A stretch of DNA of 64,000 nucleotides, taken from contig WMCF01000151.1 in the NCBI GenBank assembly GCA_009792885.1, positions 78,033 through 142,032 on the forward strand. Reading direction: 5' to 3'. The stretch comes from Eremophila alpestris peregrina. Taxonomy: Eukaryota > Chordata > Aves > Passeriformes > Alaudidae. A program made the position numbers and the translations under genes. The notes below the pieces were generated by a model, which was given only the letters and a program-made list of their open reading frames with translations, did not search any database and was not told the origin of the DNA. How positions within the stretch are numbered: the stretch's first letter is position 1; each line of letters starts with the position of its first letter. Shown piece by piece: positions 12,901-25,300 of this stretch.

Positions 12901-15900
12901 TTCTGTCAGGCTGTGGCCGGTGGGAGGGGTCTCTGGCCTCCCACCTTGGTGGAGAAACTCAGGCAGAGAAGAAGCCACCACATCGATGGGACCCTGCATG
13001 GCATGGCCAGGCTGGTGACAGCACTCGAGGGGTGCTGGGGATCACTGTACCACAGCCTAGTGGGTTCTGTGAGCTTCTCCCTGCCCGACATGCTGCTCTC
13101 CTGCCCCCTCCTACTGGCTCCTGCCCGGCAAACTGCCCGTTCTTACCTGCCCCCTCCTGCCTGATTCTGCCTCCTCCCTCCTTCCTGCTCCCTCCTGCCT
13201 GCCCGCCCCTGCCCTCTCCTGCCTCCTCTCGCCTGCTGCCCGCTCCCCCGAGCCGCCCGCAGCATCGCCAGCCTGCAAGGCCGGGAGCTGGGAGGGTCTC
13301 TCCTGCGCAGGGCCCCCCGGCTGGGCAGTCGGGGCTCCCCGCAGTCCCCGCAGCCCCCCGTTATCAGCCCGAGCACGTGCGCCCGCGCTCCCCCGCCCCC
13401 GCCGCCCGGTTTTGCCGGTGTCAGCACAATTTCCCAGCCGCTGCTCTGGCAACGCTGGGGAGGCGGGGCATGGAGGAGCCCCCGGCCCTGCGCTCCCCAC
13501 CCGCGGTCTGGGGCAGCCTTGGCAGGGGCTGAGCGCCCGGACGCCCCACCCCAGGCCCATGCCAAAGGCGAGATCTGCCCCTCGGCTCTTCCCCCTGTCC
13601 TCGGCTTTCAGTGCCCCGGGTGGGCAAACTGACGCACGACCTGTGCCAGGCTGGGGGGAGGTTCCGTCCCAGCCCTGCTGGCCCCGTGGGGTGCAGGGAG
13701 TGCCGAGCGCCTGGGTCCTCCCCAGAGCAGCACCGGCCCTGCTCCCATCCTGCACCCAGCCCTGCGACCGCCACCCTGCCCGGTACCTCTGGGGCAGGAT
13801 GGGATCAAGATGGGCGCGGGATAGGAGCAGGGCTGGATTCAGGATGGGTGCGGGAAGGGCAGGGGATGTGAGCAGGGTTTGATGCAGGATGAGAGCAGGG
13901 CTGGATGCAGGATGGGTGCGGGATGGGTGCGGGGCTGGGTGAGGGCTGGGCTGTGCACACCGCAGTGGGGGAGGGGACAGCGCTGCAGCCCAGAGCTGGA
14001 TGTGCGGCGGGGGGGGGGGCTGGGGGGAGCTCGGAGGTCGCTGGTGAAAGTCAAAAGCATTGCAGTAAAATGGTAATCAATCTCCCCAGCCGATGGTGCC
14101 AGGACCTTCGGAGAATTACGGAGAGCTTCCTCCCAGCAGCTCCCGTCGGCAGCAGCCAGTCTGAGGAGGGGGAAACAGTGCCCCCCTCCCTGCATCCTCC
14201 CGCCAGTGCTCCCCACCTCCATGGGCTCCCTTGCTCCATAGTGCCTCCATTCCTGCATCCCCCCACCTATGCATCCCCCCGTCCTTGTATCCCCATGCTG
14301 GTAGCTCCCATCCTCGGGCCCCACCCCCATCCCACCCAGGCTCCCACAGCCGGGGAGGGGCAGAACAGGGTCAGTGCTGGCCCCTCACACCCTCTGAGGT
14401 TCTCTGCCGCCCCCGCCCCCAGCCGTCATGCTCAGCGGGGCAGGGGGTCTAAGCTCTGCCCTGCAGTGAGCTTTTCCCGGCACTGCCCCTTGGCTGAGCC
14501 CCCGGGCCGAGCGGGGTGGGAGCAGATGGGTGCCCAAGGCAAGCAGGCAGTGGACCCCAAGGTGGCATTGAGCTCCTGGCAGCCCCGGCCATGCCGATGC
14601 CAGCGGACAGCACCTGGGGGGAGGCAGGGACCCCCGCGCTGTGCCAGCATCTGCGTCTCCCACCGCCTGGCAGCCCCTTATCTCCCCCCGCCGGCCTCGC
14701 CGCTGGGTGCGGTGCGAGGCAGATGGCACCAATCTGCCGGGGAGCCCGTGCCAGGGCTCTCCTCCCAGGCGTGCTGCGGCCATGCCAGGCCGGCCGTGCC
14801 AAGCGTCTGCTCAGCCCCTCCAGATGGAGGGGCAGGCGTTTCCCCGGGCACCGCAGCTCCGCCAGCCCCCGCGCAAATATTTATCACCAGGGTCGTGAGA
14901 AGATTGATGAGGTTTACAATATTTGGGATCTGCCATTCGCAGAGCTGGGCACCGGCTGGAGAATCCCCCACAAAGATGAACACGGGCAAACCCCTCCCCC
15001 TGTTCCTGGCATCTCTACTCCCAAACAGCCAGGGCGGCCGGGGTTTAGGGGAACGAGGTGGCAGAGCCCAGCAAGTCCAGGAGGAGACCCCCCGAGAAAA
15101 GGCACAAGGGTACGAGACAGCAGAGAATCCACAGGGGCTTGGTTCCTGCCCTCAGGGCTGCGTGCTGCAGGATGGGAGGGGGCTCCCCAGGATGCCACCC
15201 CCCCGCCACCCCTTGTCTTCTGCAGCGTCACTGCCCGCGGTCCCGGCGTTCCTGAGCCCGGCCCCGCTGCGAGCCTGGCGCTGGCACGGCCGGGGCGGTT
15301 TCCATGTGCTAGAGCTCTCCGGATCGATGTGCCGGCGACCTTGGGGAGGTCAGGGCTTCCCCGGCTCTCCCGCAGTGCGCCGAGCCGGCGGCGTGCCGGA
15401 GTCGGACGGCTTCCCCGCAGTGCCCGCTGCCAGCCCCGGCCTCGCGTCACCACTGAAGCGAATTGCGCCGTGCTCAGTCCGGCGGCCCCGGCAGCGCGAG
15501 CGGTGCCTGCCGGGGACCTGGCACAGGGTGCCACGTCCTGTGCCGCCGGAGGGGACAAGGGGCCAGAGCCGTTCCGCGCACCGTTAGGCACCCGATGAAT
15601 AAAAGATGAGCGAGCTCCTCTCACGAGCACCTGCCGTCCCCCGCCCTCGCCACCCGCCGTCCCCCGCGCTGGCAAAGCGCCGTGCCCTCCCCGGGGCCGC
15701 AGTTGCCATCCTGGCCGGGTGCCCGGCTTCGTGCTGCGCTGGCAAGGGACAGCTGGGGAGGCAGATGCCCACGGTGCTCCCTCCTGCCCGTGGCCGCGGG
15801 AGGGAAGGGAAACAGACGCCGGCAAGCCCTCGGTGTGCCCCTACACCCCCGATCAGGGTTGGCATTACCAGCTGGGGCATGGGGACGGTCCCCTGTCACA

Positions 15901-16313
15901 CTGGCCCCCACACTGGGGTCTTGGCCAGTCCTCGGGAGGGCTTGAACCTGCCGCTTCAGCCCTGCGTGGTGGTGATGCAGGGGCTGGTTTGTGGGGAGTA
16001 TCTGAGGAGCCATGGTGGAGACTCATCATACTCGGGGGGAAGGCTGGCTATGCTGTGGGGCTCTGCCACGGGGCTGGGATTGGTGACCCAGCAAGATAGT
16101 GGCAGCATATTTCCCTTTCACTGTCCCTTTTCCTTTCCCTTTCTCGCCACTTTAATTTCTTCCTTCCTTTCTCCCTCCCTCCCTTCCTTTCTCTCCTTTC
16201 CCCATCCGTCTCTCCTCTCTCCCACGCCCTCCCTGCAGCTGCACCCCCAGGTGCCCCCAGCCCAGGGCGCAGGGGCTGGATGCCAGCACCCCGCAGGGGA
16301 GAGTCCCAGGGAA

Positions 16314-16353
<40 letters not shown>

Positions 16354-19300
16354 GCTCAGCTTTCCCTTTGTCTGTCCCGCTCTCCCCATCCCTTTCCCCG
16401 CTGCCATCTGTCCCCGCTCGCCTCCGCGGGCGCCGGCAGCCCTGGATGGAGCCCAGGCCTGGCAGGGCTGAGCGAGGGGGCGGCCGCGCCGCTCGCCTGG
16501 GGGGGTTCCCCCCGGCCGCTGCCATCTCCCCGTGCCGGCCGGGGTCGGCCGAGGACAAACCCGCTCGCTCCCAGCGCCGCTCGCTCGCAGCCGCCGGCCA
16601 ACGTGCTCGCGCCTCCCAGGCTCCCGCCCGGGCCAGCTGGCCGCGGCCCGCGTACGTGGCAGCGGGGCGCGTCCGTTCCCCCCCGCCACCGCCCCGCCAC
16701 CTCGGGGGATGCCTCCGGCCAGGACCTCCCCGGGGCTTCGCTCGGCAGGGGGAGGAGAAGCTGCCGCCCCCGCAGCGTTCGTGGCTCAGGCCCAGCAAAG
16801 TCGCCTCACCCCGCCGGCCCCGCAGCACTCCGGGCTTGGCGGGGGGCGCCGGGGGCCGGGGCGTTATGGGGAGCGTGGAGGGGGGGTCCCGCGCCCCGGC
16901 GCGCCGGCCGGCCCGGCTCAGCCAGGATTTACCCGGCACACGCGGCGGTTCAGGGTATTATATAAAGGAGGTTACACAAGCAGGACTGTTCCGGGTTTAT
17001 GTAAGGGCCACCCCAGCCTGGCGGCAGAGGGATGGACAGTGGGACGGGCAGCGCTACTCGGACCTGCGGGTCACTGTGAGACTGGGATGAGGAGTTCTAG
17101 GGGTCTGACGGGGCAGGGCCCCCAAACCACACCCTCCCAAAGCCTCGCTCGCCCCAGCTCTTGCAGTGGGATCTGCCCCGCGGCACTTTGGCTCCCTCCG
17201 ATCTCCAGGGGTCTTCCATCCTGACCAGGCTGTTCACTCTGGGCCCTACTGGTGCACGCTGTCGCCATGGCCAGCCGGACGAGTGCAGTAACACCTGAGG
17301 AGGTGCTGGGGCTCTGTGGCCATGGAACATGAGGCAGGGGGGCAGTTCTCTCAGCCAGCCCCAAAGGAAACTGAGGCACGGGGCAGAAGCCTGCAGGCAG
17401 CAGTGCTGAACCCTCGCCCATTCCCTGCCCTCGGCTGACAGAGCTGGGGAAGAAGGAGGAAGGCTGCTGCCCTCGATGGGAGGCTGGGATTGCTCACACC
17501 GGCGCCAGCAGCTCCCCCAGCCCCCGGCATCCTCCAGCCTCTGCGCCTGCGCCCGCGCCGTTGCCGGTAACACCGTGCCCTGTTACCGTCAGCGCTTGGG
17601 CACCGAGCCAGTGCTCTCCCGCAGCTGCGCCAGCCCCGGGGGGCACCCGGCCTGCAGTGACACCCCCCAGGGCCAGCCCTGCTGCCCGGGGGTCGTTCCC
17701 ACGCGCTGAGACCGCGGGCGGGTGTCGCCGTGGGGCCCGGGGGCACCGTGCCAGTCAGCGGGGCTGGGGTGCGGGATCCATAATTCAATGGGTGGCACGG
17801 GGCCAGGCTGCCAGCGCGGCCCAGAGCCCAGGCAGCCCCCCCTCCCCCCCGGGCACACACTTGGCTATTTTTAAAAGAGATTGGATCGACCTGTTTGGGC
17901 ACTGAGCACTCTCCTCCGCCTCGCTGGAGACGACCCTGGCACTGAACCCCGTCCCCCCAGAGCTCCCCACAATGTGGCAGCAGGACCACCCCCACCTCCA
18001 TCCCCCATCCCGGCCCTCTGAGGGGGTGTGGAGGATCAACGAAGCAGCGGGGGCATAGGGCAGCTTTACAGGCTTCTTTCTCCTCTCCGGTGCAGTCGAG
18101 CCACTTGTTGGGTCCTGGGTTTGGAGTCTCCCCGAAACAGCCCTTGTGGGGAGCGAGGCCCGTGAGCCCAGGGCTCCCTTCGCCATTTTAGCGCGCCAGC
18201 CGGCGCAGGCGGCCGTCACATGGCGGTGAGAGCAGCGCTTGGCCCGGCCGCCCCACGCCGAGGAGGCAGCCAGAAATCTGCTGGCGAGCTCGCCCGCCCA
18301 GCCACGGGGAGCGCCCGGGGCACCGAGCCCGCGGCCCCGGCCTTGCACCCACTGCCTCCATCAGCCTGGACGCGAGGGTGCTGGGAGGGGCTGGCCCTGC
18401 TGCCAAAGCTCCGAGCTCCGGAAAGTCCCCGGTGCTCCTGGGGCCGCTGCGGCTGGGAGCAGACTGCTCGGCTTGGGGGCAGGTCCCCAAAGAGTCCCTT
18501 AGCAATAGGGGTCGGTGAGGTGGCATTGGCGGTGCTGTGGGATGGTGTGGGGGTACAGGGACATGGGCCTCACCCGGGGGGCGCCCAAGGTTAGTAATGG
18601 CCCTTCTGGGTGCTCTGGGGGAACAGGGACCAGGCTGAGGTGGTTTGGTGTAGGCAAAGGTCCATGGTGGGCACCTCAGGACAAGCAGTGGTGAGGGTCC
18701 CTGGGCTGAGCAGGCAAGGGCATGGCCTGGGGGGCAACCCAGAGGCCGAGCACCCCAGGACTGGGCAAGTGGGTGCCATCTGGGAGGCAAGTGGGGTCCC
18801 AGGGAGCCCTGAGGCCGCGGTGGGGGGCTGTGGGGAGCCGGGCCAGCCTCAGGCTGCGACCGCCAGCCTCCGTCCTGCGCCTTGGCCGGGCTCCACCACT
18901 AACCACTTCCAGAGCTGCCGCCAGATTTGTTGTTTTTAGAGGCAAGGAGGGGCCATGTCCAGCCACGCGGTGCCCGTGGATGCACCGGGGGGGGGGGGGG
19001 GTGTCCCCGCTGCCACTCCCCCGTCCCAGCTGCTTTGTGCCCTGCTCACTCCCACAACCCGCGCCCCAGTACGTGGGCAGGCAGCTGCTTCAAAATGGGG
19101 GAATAGGGTTAGAAAAAGAGAAATGGAGAGAAGGGAAGGATAAAACCCTGTGCCTGTCTCCAGGGGGAGTTTCTGCTCCCTAAAATGGCTGCCTGGAGGG
19201 AGCCAGGGGTGCGGCCACGGGAGTGGGGGCTGGTGGTGGGCAGCATCATCAAGGCAGGATGCCATGGAGCTGCCAGCGTGGTGCCAGGCTGGCACGGGGT

Positions 19301-22300
19301 GGGTGGAGGGGATTGTGGCAGCTGGGCAGGGAGACCAAATGGCTGATTGGGCATTGGTGTTGAGCAGTCCCAGGGGGATATGGGCACACGGGGGTGTCAG
19401 ACTGGGAGGTGGCACAGTCCCGCTGCCCCCACTGATAATCTGCCCAATGGGCAGCACACAGTGATGTCAGGGTGGGGAGTGGCACAGGGCCCGCATGGAT
19501 AACTTGCCCCGCCAAGGATAACCAGTCTGGGAGCCACGTGTGAGTACAAGGGACTTGAGGGGAGAAAAAGGAGGAGAAAAACAGCAAGAAAGGGAAAAAT
19601 CCCAAAGCAGGCACATGGGCTGGCAGTGGCAGCTGCGTGGTTTTGATAGTGTTTTTGGATTGTCTCAGCCCTTTCCTGACATCTGCCAAGGCTGCCAGAG
19701 AGAAATGCCAGAGGCCAAGTGGTGGGAGGAGGAGGATGGAGAAGCAGAAGGAAGAAGGAGTATGGGGGAGAAATACATGGCAAAATACATGGAAGGGCTT
19801 TAGGGGCAGCCAGGTGAGGAAGGATGGTCCTGAATGCAGTGTCTGGGGTGTGCCAGGCCTTGCCAGGGCTGCTGAGCTCAGCGTCTGAGCCAGGATATTT
19901 TTAGCCAAGAGGGAGCAGGGCCAGATGGGCTCCCGGGGTCAGAGCAGGTGCTGCCCCAAGCCCTGCTGCCCTGCAGGAGCTGGGCAGAGGCAGGACAAGG
20001 TGCCACAGGTTATGCCGTGCTGCGGTGACACTGCCTGGTGGGGCAGCACTGGGTCACGGATGTGGTTGGAAAGAGGAGAGGAGGCTGGAGCAGGGCCAGG
20101 TAACCATCACCTGGCCCAACACTGGGGGTTCCCTTCCTGTGGGGAGCAGTGCCCAGATCCTGCATGTGCGGCTGTCCCTGCTCCTCTCGCTGGCAGGGAG
20201 GACAAGGGGGGCTGGTGGGTGACTGTTCCTCAGTGGCTGGGGACATGCCAGCTTGGTGGTGGGCCCTTCTGAGTAGTGAGAGCTGCTGGGCAGCCTGCCT
20301 CAGTTTCCCCCAGCAGGGCAACAAGGGGGCAGTCAGCTGGTGGGCAGTCCTGGCTCACGCTGGCATGGAAGCTGACACTGGAATGGGGGGCTCACCTTTT
20401 TGGGTTTTCCTCTTGCAGATGCAGAGCAGAGCAGCAGCCCCCGGACAGGCATTGGCTCAGACCAGGAAGACAGCAAACCCATCACGCTGGGTGAGTGCAG
20501 TGGGCAGGGCTTGGGCAAGAGGACAAGGGACACCCCAGTCTGTCCCCAGGGTCGCTGCCACGGCGTGGAAGGGGGCTCATGACACATAGTCAAGCTGCCT
20601 ATGCTATGGCTCTGGTGTCCCCCAGCTCCAGCCAGCCACTGGCTGACCCCTGCTATGAGCTGGGCATAGCTTAAGCCTTGTCCTACACCCAGCAGAGTCC
20701 CACTGAGGCCACAGCCCTTGGGGACAGCAGCTGCCATGGAGGGTCCCATGGTGGGGGTGCAGTCCCAAGCCCTGCCAACACTCTCAGGGAAACGGAGGCA
20801 TTGAGTAGGTCCAGGGCGTCTTTGGCAGAGGGGACCAGCTGAGGTGGTCTCTTGCTGGAGCAGGGAATGGAGTGGAGACTGAGGAAGAGGACAGATGGGG
20901 ATTTGGGGTGCCCTCAAGCATTGCCGCAAGGCATTGCAGGATGGGAGGGGTGGTCCTGTTGCCCCCTCAGCACGCTCTCCTCTCTCCCGCACAGATTCGA
21001 CAGACTTCCAGGAAAGCTTCATCACCTCGGGGGTGTTCAGTGTCACCGAGCTCATCCAGGTGTCCCGAAGTGAGTGTGACTGTGATTCCACAGCCCAACC
21101 CTCGGCTGCCTGGGTACAGCAGTGCCCCAACAGCCCCGTGCCCACTGGGCCCCCCTGACCCCCCTCTCTCCCCACAGCGCCGGTGGTGACAGGCACAGGG
21201 CCAAACTTCTCCCTGGGGGAGCTGCAGGGTCACCTGGCCTATGACCTAAACCCCTCCAGCACCGGTATGAGGAGGACACTGCCCAGCACCTCCTCCAGCG
21301 GGTAGGTGCCACCGGGGCTGTGCCAGGGTGGTGTCAGGGCCAGCCTGAGCATGGCCATGGGGAAGGCGAGGGGCAGCCAGATCCTACCAGGGGCTGGCAC
21401 AAGCTGGGAGAGCTGGGGGTGTTTAGCCTGGAGAAGAGAAGGCTCCAGGGAGACCTCAGAGCCCCTTCCAGTCCTTAAAGGGGCTCCAAGAGAGCTGGAG
21501 AGGAAGTTTGGACAAGGGATGGAGGGACAGGACAAGGGAATGGCTTCCCACTGCCAGAAAGCAGGGTTAGATGGGTTCACTTCCCTGTGAGGGTGGAGAG
21601 GCTCTGGCACACAGTGCCCAGAGCAGCTGTGTCTGCCCCTGGATCCCTGTAAGTGTCCCAGGCCAGACCAGACCAGACTTGGAGTGACCTGGGATAGTGG
21701 AAGGAGTCCCTGCCCATGGCAGGGGGTGGAGTGAGATGAGCTTTAAGGTCCCTTCCAACCCAAACCATTCCATGATTCTGTGACCCTTCCCTGTGCCCAG
21801 GAGCAAACGGCACAAGTCGGGGTCCATGGAGGATGACATCGACACCAGCCCTGGGGGCGAGTACTACACCTCCTCCAACTCCCCCACCAGCAGCAGCCGC
21901 AACTGGACAGAAGACATGGAAGGGGGTAGGTGTCACCTCCTTACCAGTGCCCCCAGGCCCCCATTCTGCTCCCAGCATTCCACAAACCACTGCCAGAACC
22001 CCCTGTGACCATTGTCCATGCCCCAGTGCCCCTATGGACCTCCAAGTCACAAGACATACTGGCTGTGGGGGCTGCAGTGCCACCTGCAAGTCCCCCAGAA
22101 GATCCCTGCTGCTTTTCCACGGGGTCTGTGGGATTGCTGACAAACCCCCCTATGACTTAGGCACAGGCTCTCCATTGGTGCCCAGGTCTGTCTGTGGCTC
22201 CCACCACGTCAGGGCTCTGTGGGGGCTGAGGTGTTGCTACAGGGACCCCCATTCCAACACAGGCTCTCTCTGTAGGACCAACCCAGCCTCCAGCCCCATG

Positions 22301-25300
22301 CCTGGTCCTGCAGCCCCACACCAGCCTCTCCCAGCCCCAAGTCAGCTCCCCCAGCCCGACATCACTGTGGACAGCTTTCTGGCTTGGTGGTTTTTTTCCC
22401 TTTCCTGTCTAGACAAGCCCCAATTAGCTGTTCATTAAGAAAGGGGGGGACTGGGCTAATTAAAGCGATGCTGCAGGGCTGCCACAGCAGCTCCCCCACA
22501 CCCCGAGGTGCAGGCAAAGAAGCTGCTCCTCTTCCTCCTCCCTTGGCTCTTCTCCTGCCTCCCCCAGCAGCGGGGTGGGCTCCACACCAGCCCCCTTGCC
22601 CTGCCAGAGCCTGATGGTGCCCAGCTGGAGGGCTGGAGGCACCGATCCTGTTGGAAGGAGGTTTGGGGGATGCAGGTCCAGCCCCCAAACTGTGTCCCGT
22701 GTGTGCAGGGACTGGGCTTCATCTTGTCCCGTGGGGCTGGTGCATGGGGGGTCCTGGGGAATGTGCAACCCCCTCCTCAAAATGGTGCATGGAGGCAGGA
22801 GGGAGCCATGTCAGGTCGTCTGTCCCCTGCTGGTGGCCTGACCCGGGCAGGGGTGAGGGTGGCTGGCGGGGGGGCTCAGCCTTGGCAGCAGGGGGGGCTT
22901 GGCAATCCTGTACGGGATGTTCTGGGAAATCCTCCTAATGCCTGGCTGAGAAAGGGCTCAACCCATTACCAGGCTTGGGACAAATGGCCAGAGCTAAAGC
23001 CACAGCAGTGGGGGATTAATGTGCCTGCCCCAGGGTGGCCTCGGGGACCTGGGCAGCTGCTGCTTCCAGGGGTCTCTGGGGAGGTCACCCCTATGCTGGC
23101 ACCTCTCTGCCTCCCCAGGAGCTCCTGTAGCCCCCAGCCCCATGTGCCAGGGCAGGTGGTTGCCATGTGGGGGCTGCAGGGTCACAGTGGCATTCATGAG
23201 GGCACCCACTTCTGCCACCAGGCTGCAACACACACGCAGAGAGCTGTGTGCACCCACATGCACACACCTGCAGGAACATACACCTGTACACAGGTATGTG
23301 CATACACATACAGATACACAGAGCTGTGCTGGTACAACACATACACACATGCACACACATTTATGCACGCAGGTGTGCCCCCAGAGGTGCCCACACAGGT
23401 GCCCACCCTCCTGCAGGCACACACGCACACAACCTCACACCACCACCCTCCCCACGCCCACCCTGACCCTGGGGTGCCCCTTGTCCCCAGAATGAGCTCC
23501 CCAACACTGCACTGAGACGGCAGCAGCCATGGAATTTGGGGTTCCATGGCAGATCCTGATGTTGCACCCTGCTTTCCCCAGGCATCTCTCCCACCGTGAA
23601 GAAGACAGAGATGGACAAGTCCCCTTTCAACAGCCCATCACCCCAGGACTCCTCGCCCCGGCTGAGCAGCTTCACGCAGCACCACCGTCCCGTCATCGCT
23701 GTGCACAGTGGTGAGTGTCCTGCCAGGGAAACGAGGCACAGAGCGAGTGCTGAGCAGTCGGGGGGCCGGGACAGCCACTAGCTAGTGACACAGGTGTGTG
23801 TCCCCTTTTGCTGTCACCTGCAGGTATCGCCCGAAGCCCACACCCATCGTCTGCGCTGCATTTCCCCACCACCTCCATCCTTCCCCAGACGGCCTCCACC
23901 TACTTCCCGCACACGGCCATCCGGTACCCGCCTCATCTCAACCCGCAGGACCCGCTCAAAGATCTCGTCTCGCTGGCCTGCGACCCGTCCAACCAGCAGC
24001 CCGGACCGGTAAGGACGCAGCCCTGTCCCCCACATCCATTGCTCGCCTTGCCGTGGGTGCCGGGGGCTGCTGCCAGCCGGGCTGCCCAAGGAGAGTCCCC
24101 TGGACCGGCACCGCCGCTCTCGCCTCTGCCGCCGCACGGGGGGGTGGGGGTCTTCTGGTGGCATCACTGGGGTGTTATGTGGGGCTGAGCTCCAGCCGTG
24201 CCGTGCGTTGGTTCGGGAGTGCTGCTGCGCCTGCTCCGTGTTGGCATCTCGTGTCTGCGGCGATGGAGGTGCCACGCCCCAGCTCAGCATGGGGCACTGC
24301 AGGTGTTGGGGTGCTGGGGCTGAGCCGTCAGCCAGAGTTGAGGTGTTGGGGAGGAGCAAGATGTCTGTCAGGGGTGTGTGACCATCTGGAGTCACCGTCC
24401 ACCTGTGTGTCCAGGAGAGCAATGGGCTTGATGTACCCCATCCACCTGCAGAGCCCATGGGTGACCCGTCAGCTTCTCACTGTACCTGTGTCCCCAGTGT
24501 CCCCACAGGGGTGGCAGAGCCACACTGCTGCTGTGGGCCTTCCTTGCCACAGCGCCCTGCACTCCCATGCACCCAGTGTACCCCACAGACATGGGACCCC
24601 ACACACCCAGCGCCCCGTGCTCCCATCACCAAACAACCTCTGTAACAGCACTGGGCACACACAGCACCCAGTGCACGCATCACCCAAACCATCACCACAT
24701 GCCCCCAACACACAGCACGCACCACACCACCAGCACCCCACACACCCCATGAAGGGCACCCTACCTACCAAAGCCAGAGCCTTGGGGTGTTCCTGCTTCC
24801 ATACTGTCCTGTGTCCCCCTTTGTCCTCCCAGATGCAGAGCTCTTGGGAAGCCCCTCTGACCTCTGCCCATCACTTGCCTGTTTCCCCTCACCAGCAGGG
24901 CCTGATGTCAGGGTGAGGGGCATGGCCGCTGTTCCCCTGTGCAGTGGCCCAGTGCTGGGCTGATGGACACCAGATCAGGGGCAGCCCACGGCTGGGTTGG
25001 GCACAGAGCACCAGTGCAGGAGCCTTTGGAGGTTCTGAGTGCCCCTACCCCTCCAGGGAGTGCTTCAGAGACCCCCCCTGTCACTGTAGAGAGGGGTCCC
25101 AGCAGCCTGGCTCCAGCATGCGCCACTGTGGGCCATGACCCCCATGGGGCATGGCCTCCACAGTCCCCCAAATCCCACCTGTCCCGCCGTCATTTCGTGC
25201 CTGCTACCAACACCGACCGTTCAGGGCTGCTCTGAGACCCAACAAACTCATGTACGCAGTGAGGGACACCCCATGCCTGTGCCAGGGGTGTCCCTGGGGC

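Larger units (their letters stand above)
10496..20418 (+). other. NFIC: NFIC intron 2 with CpG islands and candidate enhancers
   Basis: This 9.9 kb intron separates the DNA-binding exon from the exon beginning DAEQSSSP. It holds no supported exon. It contains a C/T-rich minisatellite (about 13085-13250), a CpG patch (13250-13560), a G-rich minisatellite (13786-13950), a polypyrimidine tract (16110-16235), a 39-base G run (16314-16352), a CpG island followed by a TATA box (16400-16970), another CpG patch (18180-18480), and AT-richer islands near 12700-12795, 14040-14130 and 14870-14955. The very long frames here (560 residues at 13905-15587, 494 at 15606-17090) reflect absence of stop codons in GC-rich DNA. 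Confidence 0.7.

Noticed and set aside
13905..15587. 560-residue open frame on the plus strand in NFIC intron 2
   Set aside because: Pro/Arg/Ala/Gly-rich noise with no domain, overlapping other equally long frames. It is explained by lack of stop codons in GC-rich intron and crosses a minisatellite.
15606..17090. 494-residue open frame on the plus strand
   Set aside because: It translates the polypyrimidine tract and 39-base G run into low complexity. No family resemblance and no splice or codon evidence.
23798..24916. 372-residue plus-strand frame overlapping an NFIC exon
   Set aside because: Out-of-frame shadow of the exon at 23824-24008 that then reads into intron.
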